64,000 nucleotides of DNA, taken from assembly GCA_050789445.1 (NCBI GenBank), contig JAILXR010000001.1, positions 1,550,001-1,614,000 on the forward strand, read 5' to 3'. Positions 53,460 to 62,458 of the stretch are shown here, piece by piece; position 1 is the first letter of the stretch, and each line of letters begins with the position of its first letter. Under the pieces are notes generated by a model. That model saw only the letters and a list, made by a program, of their open reading frames with translations, had not been told where the DNA came from and ran no database searches. This DNA is from JAWSVE01 sp050789445 (GTDB lineage Bacteria > Pseudomonadota > Gammaproteobacteria > Pseudomonadales > Cellvibrionaceae). The position numbers were made by a program, and so were the translations under genes.

Positions 53460-54071
53460 TTAACGTTTATGCTTCAAAAGAATACCGAGTTGTTGCAAGT
53501 ATGCGATCAGCGCATCCACTTCTTTCATTCCAGCAACTTTTTCTTGAGCACCTTCGATATCTGCATCGGTATAAGGAACACCAACCATTCTCAAACCACT
53601 CATTTTTGCTGCAGTTTGAGAGCCATCTAATTCGTTGTCCAACAACCACGGGAATGAAGGCATATTCGATCCCGGCACGACAGCTCTAGGATTAAACAAA
53701 TGTAGCTTATGCCATTCATCACTGTATAAACCGCCGACTCTCGCTAAATCAGGACCGGTTCTTTTTGACCCCCACAAAAACGGATGCTCGTAGATAAACT
53801 CGCCGGCGACAGAATAATGTCCGTATCTTTCAACTTCGGCACGCAAAGGCCTAACCATTTGTGTATGACACACATGACAACCTTCGCGAATGTAAATATC
53901 TCGCCCCTCTAACTCAACGGCACCCAGAGGCTCTAATCCTTCTATTGGCGTGGTTGTTTCTTCGATAAAAAACAACGGAACGATTTCAACTAAAGTACCA
54001 AAGCTTAATGCCACTACTGTTAGTACTATCATTATAAAAATATTTTTTTCTACAATATCGTGATTTTTCAC
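53460..54071 (-). CDS. ccoO: cbb3 oxidase monoheme cytochrome subunit CcoO
   Basis: A 203-aa membrane-anchored mono-heme cytochrome c. It starts with GTG at 54071 (GGAG 8 bases upstream) and has one transmembrane helix (about 9-35) followed by the heme site CHVCH at about 65-69 in a GREGCHVCHTQMVRP context. The Met ligand region (GSNMPSFPWL) is present. It lies between ccoN and ccoQ. Confidence 0.97.
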   Translation of the reverse strand: MKNHDIVEKNIFIMIVLTVVALSFGTLVEIVPLFFIEETTTPIEGLEPLGAVELEGRDIYIREGCHVCHTQMVRPLRAEVERYGHYSVAGEFIYEHPFLWGSKRTGPDLARVGGLYSDEWHKLHLFNPRAVVPGSNMPSFPWLLDNELDGSQTAAKMSGLRMVGVPYTDADIEGAQEKVAGMKEVDALIAYLQQLGILLKHKR

Positions 54072-54138
54072 GGGCCGATCTCCAATCGAATTTTTTACAA
54101 AATCGAGTTCAAAACATTAAATTTTTCAAATAACAAAG

Positions 54139-55578
54139 CTAAGCAAGCTTTAACTCTTCTAGTCCGCCTTCCTCTTCCTTGCTGTTTTCTATCGTTTTAA
54201 AGACGTTGTACGCCATAAATAACATTCCCAATAAAAACATTGCTCCACCCAGCGCGCGCACTATGTTGCCAGGCTCTTTTGCAATAACGGCCTCAATAAA
54301 GCTGTACGTTAAAGTGCCATCCACATTGAATGCTCTCCACATCAAACCTTCAGTAATTCCATTTACCCACATTGATGCGATATAGAGTACGGTACCAATA
54401 GTTGCTAGCCAGAAGTGCGTGTTAATTAATCTAACGCTCCACATTTCTTTAGTACGATAAAGAACAGGAATTAAATGATAGATAGTCCCGATGGAAATCA
54501 TGGCCACCCAACCTAATGCGCCCGAATGTACATGGCCGATTGTCCAATCGGTATTGTGAGAAAGAGCGTTCACCGTTTTAATAGCCATCATCGGGCCTTC
54601 AAACGTCGACATCCCATAAAAAGAAAGTGATACAACAAGAAAGCGGAGAGTAGGATCTGTTGCCAATTTATGCCAAGCACCACTTAACGTCATCATACCG
54701 TTAATCATTCCACCCCAACTTGGAGCTAATAACATTAACGACATCACCATACCTAAACTCTGTGCCCAATCGGGCAATGCGGTGTAATGCAAGTGATGAG
54801 GTCCAGCCCAAATATACAGTGCAACTAACGCCCAAAAGTGAACGATAGATAATTGGTAAGAGAAAACAGGACGACCCGCTTGCTTCGGTACGACGTAGTA
54901 CATCATTCCCAAAAAGCCCGCTGTTAAGAAAAACCCTACTGCGTTATGTCCATACCACCATTGCACCATTGCATCAGCAGTACCGGAATAAACAGAATAA
55001 GATTTCATTAAGCTGATCGGAATAGCCGCACTATTCACTAAATGTAAAATAGCGACAGCAATAATAAAAGCACCAAAAAACCAATTAGCGACGTATATAT
55101 GTGGCGCCTTTCTTTTCATGATAGTGCCAAAAAACACGACGGCATAAGCCACCCAAACAAACGTAATCAATACATCAATTGGCCACTCCAATTCTGCATA
55201 TTCTTTTGTTGTGGTGTAGCCCATTGGTAATGTAATTGCCGCCAACACGATAACCAGCTGCCAGCCCCAAAATGTAAATGGAATCAAAAAGCCGCCATAT
55301 AATTTGGCCTGACAGGTTCGCTGAACAACAAAAAGCGAAGTTGAAAATAAAGCGCAACCACCAAAGGCGAAAATAACTGCATTCGTATGAAGAGGCCTCA
55401 AACGCCCAAAATGTGTATAAGGTTGCCATATATCATTGACTTCCGGCCACACTAATTGGATCGCGAGCAATACGCCCACAGACATACCTACAATTCCCCA
55501 AACAACTGTCATGATGGCAAACTGCCGCACGACCTTGTAATTGTAGACCTCTACTGATCCATTAGACTCATTTGTCAT
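54139..55578 (-). CDS. ccoN: cbb3 oxidase catalytic subunit CcoN
   Basis: The heme-copper catalytic subunit, 479 aa from the ATG at 55578 (GAGGA about 10 bases upstream); an in-frame ATG at 55611 would add 11 residues. About 12 transmembrane helices are present. Heme and Cu(B) His candidates are in HTNAVIFAFGG, WWYGHNAVGFFLTAGF, WAGPHHLHYTALPDW and NTDWTIGHVHSGALGW. The gene begins the ccoNOQP operon. The FNR box 490-520 bases upstream suggests oxygen-limited induction. Confidence 0.97.
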   Translation of the reverse strand: MTNESNGSVEVYNYKVVRQFAIMTVVWGIVGMSVGVLLAIQLVWPEVNDIWQPYTHFGRLRPLHTNAVIFAFGGCALFSTSLFVVQRTCQAKLYGGFLIPFTFWGWQLVIVLAAITLPMGYTTTKEYAELEWPIDVLITFVWVAYAVVFFGTIMKRKAPHIYVANWFFGAFIIAVAILHLVNSAAIPISLMKSYSVYSGTADAMVQWWYGHNAVGFFLTAGFLGMMYYVVPKQAGRPVFSYQLSIVHFWALVALYIWAGPHHLHYTALPDWAQSLGMVMSLMLLAPSWGGMINGMMTLSGAWHKLATDPTLRFLVVSLSFYGMSTFEGPMMAIKTVNALSHNTDWTIGHVHSGALGWVAMISIGTIYHLIPVLYRTKEMWSVRLINTHFWLATIGTVLYIASMWVNGITEGLMWRAFNVDGTLTYSFIEAVIAKEPGNIVRALGGAMFLLGMLFMAYNVFKTIENSKEEEGGLEELKLA

Positions 55579-55672
55579 AGCTTGATATTCCTCATGTATT
55601 CCACTTGCCATTCACTGATACTTTTTTAACCCAATATTTAACTCATAGGTTTAAGTGAATAATTCAAGCGAA

Positions 55673-55909
55673 TTATTTGCGTGTTCTCATACACTTTTCA
55701 ATGTATTTATTAATTACAGATGGATTATTGTTTTCTTTCAAATATGAAAGGTATGTTTGATTTACTGTGAAAGATTGATAACTCAAACCTCGACAATGCA
55801 GGATTTGGTTATTGGTTTTCTTGCCTCGAGTGTAGTTGTTTAGCTTTTGAATGATGTTTTCATCTATCCAAACCTGCAACATACATGTGCATTTTGTGTC
55901 TAGTTTCAA
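55673..55909 (-). CDS. Small ORF in the cbb3 operon leader (hypothetical, 78 aa)
   Basis: I do not recognise this protein. It would start with TTG at 55909, preceded by GGGAAG 5 bases upstream; an ATG at 55882 (69 aa) is an alternative without a good ribosome site. It has cysteines at about residues 7, 9, 39 and 74, is basic, and has no transmembrane segment. It lies between the FNR box (56085-56098) and ccoN on the same strand, so an FNR-driven transcript would include it. It could equally be a chance open frame or a degenerate gene. Confidence 0.4.
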   Translation of the reverse strand: MKLDTKCTCMLQVWIDENIIQKLNNYTRGKKTNNQILHCRGLSYQSFTVNQTYLSYLKENNNPSVINKYIEKCMRTRK

Positions 55910-56055
55910 TAGGGCTTCCCAACAGAAGGTCTACATCATTGGGCTATTAAAATATTGAAGTGCATTATAAAGTTGCACTGAGAACAAATCGACCAGTAAT
56001 AGATGAATATAACGGGTATTTATTCGCTGAATCTCAATAACCATTTAATCGGCGA

Positions 56056-56098
56056 CATTATGAGCAAATAAGATAGTTGCTGACTTGATAAGAATCAA
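56056..56098 (-). promoter_or_regulatory. FNR/ANR-dependent promoter of the cbb3 locus
   Basis: TTGATAAGAATCAA at 56085-56098 is a perfect match to the FNR/ANR consensus TTGAT-N4-ATCAA. On the minus strand CATAAT (complement of 56057-56062) is centred 32 bases downstream of the box centre, exactly the class II layout with the box near -41.5. Transcription would start near 56050 and run towards ccoN. FNR control of cbb3 operons is well established. Confidence 0.75.
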
Positions 56099-56195
56099 AT
56101 AAACGATAGTTTATAGCCTTATTAAGAAACGCCTTAAACGCCTCACGTTACAAGATGATAACGATTATCTTTCCTAATCAAGTTATCGGCAGGCA

Positions 56196-56246
56196 TAAAA
56201 AAACGCTCGCAGAGTAAATATAATTATTCACCCCATGAGCGTTTTT
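56196..56246. terminator. Terminator downstream of argG
   Basis: AAAAAACGCTC (ending at about 56208) and GAGCGTTTTT (56237-56246) form a stem with a loop of about 28 bases. T runs on both strands would stop argG transcripts. Confidence 0.7.
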
Positions 56247-56283
56247 AAATAAACCTCTAATAGTAAGCCAGCAACTTAAGGAT

Positions 56284-57522
56284 TTACTTTAAAGGACTAC
56301 GGCCTTTGTTCGCAGCAATCCTCATTCGTAGTGCATTGAGCTTAATAAAGCCACCTGCATCCTGTTGATCATAAGCACCAGCATCATCTTCAAATGTCGC
56401 AATGCTTTCATCAAACAGACTGTCATCCGAACGACGGCCGACAACAGTGACATTACCTTTATAAAGCTTTAATCGCACATCGCCATTCACTACGGTTTGT
56501 GTTTCATCAATGGCTGTTTGCATGATATGTCTTTCAGGGCTCCACCAATAACCGTTATAAATTAACTCGGCATATTTAGGCATCATACTATCTTTTAAAT
56601 GAGCCACTTCTCGATCAAGAGTGATTGATTCTATCGCGCGATGCGCTTTCATCATGATGGTGCCGCCAGGAGTCTCATAACAACCACGAGCCTTCATTCC
56701 AACATAACGGTTTTCAACAATATCAACTCGCCCTATTCCGTTTGCACCACCGATTTCATTCAAATATCGCAACACAGATGCCGCCGACATTTTCTTGCCA
56801 TCGATAGCAACAATATCGCCCTTCTCATAAGTCAGCTCAATATAAGTCGGCGTCTCTGGTGCCGCTTCTGGGCTAACAGACCAACGCCACATATCATCTT
56901 CAGCTTCTATCCACGGATCTTCGAGAATATCGCCTTCATAAGAGATATGAAGTAAATTTGCATCCATTGAGTAAGGCGATTTTTTCTTACTACTTGAGAA
57001 GTCGACGGGGATATTATTCTCTTTGCAATAATCCATTAGCGTTTCTCGAGACGTTAAATCCCACTCACGCCAAGGCGCAATGACATGAACGCCCGGCTTC
57101 AACGCATAAGCACCTAACTCAAATCGAACTTGATCATTACCTTTACCGGTAGCGCCATGGCTGATGGCATCCGCTCCGGTTTCATTAGCAATTTCGATTA
57201 AGCGTTTTGCAATAAGTGGACGAGCGATCGAAGTCCCTAATAAATATTCGCCCTCGTAGATTGCGTTTGCACGAAACATAGGGAAGACAAAATCGCGTAC
57301 AAATTCTTCTTGAAGATCATCAATATAAATTTCTTTAACGCCAAGTGCCTCTGCTTTTGCACGCGCTGGTTCAACCTCTTCACCCTGACCGATATCTGCG
57401 GTAAAGGTAACCACCTCGCAGTTGTAATTCTCTTGCAGCCACTTGATGATCACGGAAGTATCTAAACCACCCGAATAACAAAGAACTACTTTTTTAATTG
57501 ATGATGCATTTACCGATGACAT
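56284..57522 (-). CDS. argG: Argininosuccinate synthase
   Basis: It joins citrulline and aspartate, using ATP, in arginine synthesis. At 412 aa it is the short type found in Pseudomonas. The N-type ATP pyrophosphatase P-loop CYSGGLDTS (about 14-22), GATGKGNDQVRFE and the aspartate/citrulline motifs (VDIVENRYVGMK) are present. The ATG at 57522 has GGAGAG 5 bases upstream. It is followed by a terminator, so it appears monocistronic; palindromes upstream may be its operator. Confidence 0.98.
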   Translation of the reverse strand: MSSVNASSIKKVVLCYSGGLDTSVIIKWLQENYNCEVVTFTADIGQGEEVEPARAKAEALGVKEIYIDDLQEEFVRDFVFPMFRANAIYEGEYLLGTSIARPLIAKRLIEIANETGADAISHGATGKGNDQVRFELGAYALKPGVHVIAPWREWDLTSRETLMDYCKENNIPVDFSSSKKKSPYSMDANLLHISYEGDILEDPWIEAEDDMWRWSVSPEAAPETPTYIELTYEKGDIVAIDGKKMSAASVLRYLNEIGGANGIGRVDIVENRYVGMKARGCYETPGGTIMMKAHRAIESITLDREVAHLKDSMMPKYAELIYNGYWWSPERHIMQTAIDETQTVVNGDVRLKLYKGNVTVVGRRSDDSLFDESIATFEDDAGAYDQQDAGGFIKLNALRMRIAANKGRSPLK

Positions 57523-57544
57523 GCCGCTCTCCAGTTTTCTTGAA

Positions 57545-57606
57545 TATAAAGCTTTATTGTAAAAATCTTGGACATAAAGCTTTAAATATAAAAACGTTTA
57601 TATTTA
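57545..57606. promoter_or_regulatory. Cluster of palindromes upstream of argG
   Basis: Two copies of ATAAAGCTTTA-like palindromes (centred near 57551 and 57579) and a perfect 10-bp inverted repeat TAAATATAAA-AACG-TTTATATTTA (57583-57606) lie 25-85 bases before the argG start. They are the right place for an ArgR operator and as AT-rich as ArgR boxes, but they do not match its TGAAT/ATTCA consensus well. Confidence 0.35.
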
Positions 57607-57757
57607 CATTTTCTTTAATCATTCGCCAAGATTAATAGCACTAAGACGATAATCACAAGTCATTATCGATAGAACACCGAAGTAAAAAATAACCAGAATA
57701 AAAAGCTTAAGCCTTTAAAACAGGAAGGTAATTACTTTTATAAAGCTCTATTTAGAG

Positions 57758-57922
57758 GTGATAAATGACGCTAAGATTGACCGAATTAATCTTCTCGATG
57801 ATTATCTCGCCATCAAAGAACTCGATGGCAGCGGTGGATTGTATCGTTAAAACACTATTAATATCAAAGCCAAAGAATGCCTGAAATCTATGGCTGCCCT
57901 GTCAATTGCACTGTTAGGCTAG
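57758..57922 (+). pseudogene. Possible gene remnant with an internal stop
   Basis: A plus-strand frame beginning at a GTG (57758) reads through about 30 codons (with NLLDDYLAIKELDGSGGLYR), meets TAA at 57848-57850, and continues in the same frame for 23 codons to TAG at 57920-57922. The base use looks more protein-like than the flanking AT-rich DNA. I recognise no family. It may be chance. Confidence 0.2.
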
Positions 57923-57926
57923 ATGG

Positions 57927-58931
57927 CTAACGGCTAGCAACCTGATCATCACCCGTCATAAGCTTTTCTGCTGGCCTCTCAGCTGCTTCTCGACTCAACC
58001 GAATTGTCACCCGTCGATTTTGAGAACGACCCTTGCGGCTTTGATTGGACGCTACAGGATAGCGTTCGCCATGCCAGCGAGTAATGATGGACTCTTCAGG
58101 AATTCCGCGGGCAACCAAAAACTTCACCACCATTTCAGCTCGCTCCTGAGACAGTACTAAATTGTCTGAGCGAGACCCGGCACCATCACTATGCCCATCA
58201 ACATAAAACGTTTTTACTGATCGATCAGCTTTGTAATAGGTACCAATATTATCGAGTTTACGAACTTCACTCGGCAATAACGCTTCTTTCCCTGAGCCAA
58301 AATAAATCGCAGACCTTTCAATCTGCTCAAAATTCACCGGCAATAACCCAGCGATACAACGTAGATAATTATCATAAGCAGCTCTGAAATTTACTGCTCT
58401 AATCCCCGCTCTAAGCGACTCCTCTGAACCATACCAAGGCCGACGCTCGACAAATACATCCATACCATTACGCAATTCTGCCAAAATACGCTCTGACATT
58501 TGGTTATCAAGCCGAATCGGCCTTTTACTTTCTCGTACAGAAATAAAACCGAGATCTTTATCGACACCGTTTTTTTTCCACACAGGAGCTTCGGATCTCA
58601 GTGCCGCCTTACCGCTTTTAAAGCGAGGTGTATAACCGCTGACAAAGAATGCTTGAGATTCACCTGCTTTCTGAAAAAAAACAGCATCGCCAAAGTAAGG
58701 GATATCGTGACTTAACCGGCATTCGAATACAGAATTGTTCACCAGCCATTCTGATTCGGTAGGGTCTGATTCAAATGCTGAAGCGTTGACTGAAACAGAA
58801 TAGCTGAGAAAAAGACTCACAGAAAAAAATGCATATATAAGGAACATCAAAGAAGTCTGATTAGAGACTCTTTTATATTGTATGCGGGCTACCTTTTGTG
58901 AATCGCTGGATAACATCTGTTTAGTTAACAC
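57927..58931 (-). CDS. motY: Flagellar motor T-ring protein MotY-like, OmpA C-terminal domain
   Basis: An exported protein of up to 334 aa: a hydrophobic signal segment (about 29-50, cut near VNASA), an N-terminal MotY-type beta domain (about 55-190), and an OmpA peptidoglycan-binding domain (YVDGHSDGAGSRSDNLVLSQ, then SQNRRVTIRL). MotY forms the T-ring of polar sodium or proton-driven motors. The order argG-motY-pyrC-rnt is the same as in Pseudomonas, which supports the name over a generic OmpA protein. The start is uncertain: GTG at 58931, ATG at 58916 or ATG at 58847. Confidence 0.88.
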   Translation of the reverse strand: MLTKQMLSSDSQKVARIQYKRVSNQTSLMFLIYAFFSVSLFLSYSVSVNASAFESDPTESEWLVNNSVFECRLSHDIPYFGDAVFFQKAGESQAFFVSGYTPRFKSGKAALRSEAPVWKKNGVDKDLGFISVRESKRPIRLDNQMSERILAELRNGMDVFVERRPWYGSEESLRAGIRAVNFRAAYDNYLRCIAGLLPVNFEQIERSAIYFGSGKEALLPSEVRKLDNIGTYYKADRSVKTFYVDGHSDGAGSRSDNLVLSQERAEMVVKFLVARGIPEESIITRWHGERYPVASNQSRKGRSQNRRVTIRLSREAAERPAEKLMTGDDQVASR

Positions 58932-59106
58932 CTTCTCACATATCCTTAACTGAATTGACTCCTGCTTTCCCAGACATTCAACAGTATAAACAGAGAGCTA
59001 TATCAGGTTATCGGCCAGAGTACGCTGTGCTTTAATCGCTATTTTCGGTAGGATGCGATGCGTAGATTAATAGGCACTTATATTGACTAAGGCACATACT
59101 GACGAC

Positions 59107-60150
59107 ATGACTTCTCAACTGACAATTACTCAACCTGATGACTGGCATATCCACCTTCGCGATGGAGAAGCCTTAGCGACAACAGTGCAGGATGTATCGC
59201 GGTATTATGGCCGAGCTATCATCATGCCTAATCTAGTGCCGCCCGTAACAACCGCAGAACAAGCACTTGCCTACCAACAAAGAATTGAAGCCGCTATTCC
59301 AAAGGGCAAAAACTTTAAGCCTTTGATGGTGTTATATCTCACAGATAAAACAACACCAGAAGAAATCGCAAAAGCAAAAAAAGCTGGTGTTGTAGCTTGT
59401 AAGCTATATCCCGCAGGCGCCACAACCAACTCCGATGCCGGCGTTACTGATATTGTTAATACCTACCCTGCACTCGAGGCCATGGATAAAGCTAATATGC
59501 TTTTGCTGGTCCACGGAGAAGTGACAGACGCTGAGATTGACATTTTTGACCGTGAAGATGTCTTTATTGAAAGAACACTTAAACCCCTAACAAAAAAATT
59601 CCCAAACTTAAAAATTGTCTTAGAACACATATCAACAGAACAAGCCGTCAATTTTGTGCTTGAAGCCAATAAAAATATTGCCGCGACCATCACAGCTCAT
59701 CATTTATTATTTAATCGCAATGCATTATTAGCAGGTGGGTTACGGCCGCACTATTATTGTCTTCCCATTTTAAAAAGTAATCGTCACCAGCAAGCATTAA
59801 TAAAAGCAGCCATCAGTGGAAGCCCAAAATTTTTCTTAGGAACAGATTCAGCACCCCACGCAACAAACAAAAAAGAAATCGCTTGTGGCTGTGCGGGATG
59901 TTACACATCGCATGCATCATTAGAAATGTATGCTGAAGTGTTTGAAAAAGAAAATGCGCTCGATAAGTTAGAAGACTTTGCCAGTCATTTTGGTCCTGAC
60001 TTTTATGGCCTACCTCGAAACAGCGGTAGCGTAATCTTAGAGAAGTCTGAATGGACAATTCCCGAAAGCGTATCATTAGGACAACAACAGATGACTCCTC
60101 TTTTGGCCGGCGAAAAACTAGGCTGGATCGTCAAAACACTCAGCAAATAA
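59107..60150 (+). CDS. pyrC: Dihydroorotase PyrC
   Basis: A zinc amidohydrolase of pyrimidine synthesis that cyclises carbamoyl-aspartate. I chose the ATG at 59107 (MTSQLTITQPDDWHIHLRDG), giving 347 aa, the class II E. coli-like length; the frame could also begin at TTG 59083. Metal-binding HIH, the carboxylated Lys region (ACKLYPAGAT), LLVHGE, VLEHI and GTDSAPH are all visible. It is divergent from motY and upstream of rnt. Confidence 0.98.
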   Translation: MTSQLTITQPDDWHIHLRDGEALATTVQDVSRYYGRAIIMPNLVPPVTTAEQALAYQQRIEAAIPKGKNFKPLMVLYLTDKTTPEEIAKAKKAGVVACKLYPAGATTNSDAGVTDIVNTYPALEAMDKANMLLLVHGEVTDAEIDIFDREDVFIERTLKPLTKKFPNLKIVLEHISTEQAVNFVLEANKNIAATITAHHLLFNRNALLAGGLRPHYYCLPILKSNRHQQALIKAAISGSPKFFLGTDSAPHATNKKEIACGCAGCYTSHASLEMYAEVFEKENALDKLEDFASHFGPDFYGLPRNSGSVILEKSEWTIPESVSLGQQQMTPLLAGEKLGWIVKTLSK

Positions 60151-60234
60151 CAAACAGCTAATTTATAACCGCCATCAAAACATTTCGTTTTTTATTGACT
60201 TAAAAAACTGGCCCAAAAAGAGAAAGAGTAATCC

Positions 60235-60897
60235 GTGACAACAACATTTGATAACGAAGAAAACTCGACCAATAACGACACCGAGAAATCTCTTCTCGCC
60301 AAACGCTTTAGAGGTTTTTTACCCGTTGTTATTGATGTTGAAACCGGCGGATTTAACGCACACACCGATGCATTATTAGAAATTGCCGCGGTCACATTAA
60401 GTATCGATGAAAAAGGTTTTATTTCACCGCACCAAACCTTTGAGTTTCACGTTGATCCTTACGAGGGTGCCAACATTGAGCAATCTGCATTAGATTTTAC
60501 AGGTATCGACCTCGACTCTCCCGACCGAATGGCAGAACCCGAAGAATTTGTCATGGCAGAATTAATTCGACCTATACGACGCGAAGTGAAACAACACGGC
60601 TGTAATCGTGCCGTTATTGTCGGGCATAACGCCCATTTTGATTTAGGCTTTTTGAATGCAGCCATTAATCGCTGCCAAGTCAAACGTAATCCCTTTCACC
60701 CTTTTTCTTGCTTTGACACAGCTACCTTAGCAGGCTTAGCATTTGGCCAAACAGTTCTAGCAAAGGCCTGCCAGGCTAGCGGAATAGAATTCAGCAATGA
60801 CAGCGCTCACTCAGCTGCATACGATGCCGAAAAAACCGCAGAACTGTTTTGCAATATTGTGAACCGCTGGCAAGAACTTGGAGGATGGGAATTTTAA
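60235..60897 (+). CDS. rnt: Ribonuclease T
   Basis: A DEDDh 3'-5' exoribonuclease that matures tRNA and other stable RNA 3' ends. At 220 aa, starting with GTG at 60235 (GAG about 6-7 bases upstream). Exonuclease motifs are VIDVETGGF (DxE), HNAHFDLGF (Asp) and HSAAYDAEKT (His and Asp). It lies downstream of pyrC on the same strand, in the Pseudomonas-like order. Confidence 0.97.
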   Translation: MTTTFDNEENSTNNDTEKSLLAKRFRGFLPVVIDVETGGFNAHTDALLEIAAVTLSIDEKGFISPHQTFEFHVDPYEGANIEQSALDFTGIDLDSPDRMAEPEEFVMAELIRPIRREVKQHGCNRAVIVGHNAHFDLGFLNAAINRCQVKRNPFHPFSCFDTATLAGLAFGQTVLAKACQASGIEFSNDSAHSAAYDAEKTAELFCNIVNRWQELGGWEF

Positions 60898-60973
60898 TTG
60901 GCGAGCGCCACAGAAAGATAAAGAACAAGAGTAATAACGAGAGATAAAGAAAAACAACAGAAAAGAATAAAAA

Positions 60974-61816
60974 TTATAGCCTAGCTAATCGATCTTCATC
61001 AGTATACTGGTAACGAATATCCACCTGCATATATTCACCACTCGCATTCCCAATATTTCCTAACCCTGAAAATCTAAGCAATCGTTTAGACGATGAATCA
61101 TAAACAAGGGAGATAGAAGCAACAAACTGCCTCACAAACCAAGACTTAGGTGCAATAGAAAAACAAGTCACTTCATTACTATTGAAGCTAGAGGAAAAAC
61201 TAGAGCTAGATGAGCTTAATTTAATGTCATCACAACTCTCTTTCTTCGCAGTAAACGCAAACGTTTTCTGTTGCGAGGGCGCTAAGTATTCAAAGCGAAC
61301 CGTTTCATCTTTCAAAAGCGAAGACCACTCTTCAACAATAAACTGATTGAATCCCGCATCGACTACCAAACCTTGTGGTTTCACAAATTCTTTACGTTTC
61401 ACTTCGTCATCAGTAGATTCTCGATATTCTATAGCGACGCGAAATCCAGCTCTTAACGTATCAACCTCTATCCGCTCACCCGACAAATAATTACTCTGCA
61501 TTAGCCTCGGGTTGGTATCTGCTAGGGCTTTCGCATACAGCAGTTCTTTTTCTGCTATCACCTTATCGTCAGCATCTTTATAAACAACAATATATTTTTT
61601 GCCTTCTTCAAAGCTGTAATGATATTCATTGTATAAGAATTGATTCGTCTTTAAATCAGAAGCCGCTCCAACAAGAAAAGGCTTTTCATTAATAAGTAAA
61701 GCCTGATCGATAAAAGATTCGCTCCACGCTGACAGAGAAGTAAAAAAATAAATCCCAACCATTAAAAAAAAATTAGCCAGCAACGAGATAGTCGGCAATC
61801 TCACTGTGTTTTTCAT
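60974..61816 (-). CDS. Exported protein of unknown family, linked to the cfa cluster
   Basis: I do not recognise the family. I chose ATG at 61816 (MKNTVRLPTISLLANFF..., GAGG 5 bases upstream), giving 280 aa; the open frame extends 51 codons upstream through the end of the DUF2878 gene without similarity to a leader. It has a signal peptide (about 1-31, cut after SAWSES) and a beta-rich mature region with a Ser-rich segment near residue 200 (KLSSSSSSFSSSFNSNEV) and two cysteines flanking it. A lipid-binding or envelope role is guessed only from its neighbours. It is the last gene of the DUF1365-Cfa-DUF2878 group. Confidence 0.8.
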   Translation of the reverse strand: MKNTVRLPTISLLANFFLMVGIYFFTSLSAWSESFIDQALLINEKPFLVGAASDLKTNQFLYNEYHYSFEEGKKYIVVYKDADDKVIAEKELLYAKALADTNPRLMQSNYLSGERIEVDTLRAGFRVAIEYRESTDDEVKRKEFVKPQGLVVDAGFNQFIVEEWSSLLKDETVRFEYLAPSQQKTFAFTAKKESCDDIKLSSSSSSFSSSFNSNEVTCFSIAPKSWFVRQFVASISLVYDSSSKRLLRFSGLGNIGNASGEYMQVDIRYQYTDEDRLARL

Positions 61817-61860
61817 CATGGCCTCAAACGCTGATAACTTAGTTGTATTTTTAGGCCCGA

Positions 61861-62424
61861 TCACAGCAACACTTTCAGGGGCTTGAAAATATTTAGCTTT
61901 CTCATCACAACAAAACCACAGGGAACCATCACACTCCAAAATAAAGACAGAACAACTATCGATAACCACAGAGGATAACCAAGAGATACAAAACCTCCCG
62001 ATAATCTAGCACCCGCGATGTACGATAAAGGGCCAGCAACAGCAGAGAACAAAGCAGCTAACAGTAGCTTACTGTTTAACCATGACAAGCCATGACACAG
62101 TGTCATGGCAAAAAGCATCCAGATGCATGCCAACCAAAAAGGTATAACTGAAATATTGAGCGAAACAAAAGAAAATAAATGTAAGTCACTAAAACCTAAG
62201 ATACCCCAAAAATTAAACAGCGAATCCATCAAGACACCCACAGCGACCACTACAGCGACACCTAACCACTCACGGAAATTATCAACGATAAATAAATGAT
62301 GTATTACAATCGCAACTACGGTGTATATTCCTGCTAGAAAATACTGATCTTGCATTATCACGCATAAAAACCACCCCACTTGAAACATGACAAAGTTAAT
62401 AACTTTTTTAGTAACGCTATTCAT
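61861..62424 (-). CDS. DUF2878 family membrane protein
   Basis: A 187-aa protein with about six transmembrane helices, resembling DUF2878 (start NFVMFQVGWFLCVI, middle LFNFWGILGF, end WSVMVPCGFVV). DUF2878 genes are commonly found beside cfa-type methyltransferases and DUF1365 genes; function is unknown. Start: ATG at 62424. It begins 35 bases after the cfa stop, so the genes are likely cotranscribed. Confidence 0.85.
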   Translation of the reverse strand: MNSVTKKVINFVMFQVGWFLCVIMQDQYFLAGIYTVVAIVIHHLFIVDNFREWLGVAVVVAVGVLMDSLFNFWGILGFSDLHLFSFVSLNISVIPFWLACIWMLFAMTLCHGLSWLNSKLLLAALFSAVAGPLSYIAGARLSGGFVSLGYPLWLSIVVLSLFWSVMVPCGFVVMRKLNIFKPLKVLL

Positions 62425-62458
62425 TATGCTTTTTACTGTAGGGTTTTAAAAAAACACG

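Larger units (their letters stand above)
55910..56283. other. Intergenic region argG-end / cbb3 leader
   Basis: 374 bases holding the argG terminator (56196-56246) and the FNR-dependent promoter (56056-56098). The remainder, 55910-56050, would be transcribed leader with no other recognised element. Confidence 0.5.
57523..57926. other. argG upstream region with palindromes
   Basis: 404 bases between motY and argG. It holds AT-rich palindromes at 57545-57606 close to argG and an interrupted open frame at 57758-57922 on the plus strand that may be a gene remnant. Confidence 0.5.
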
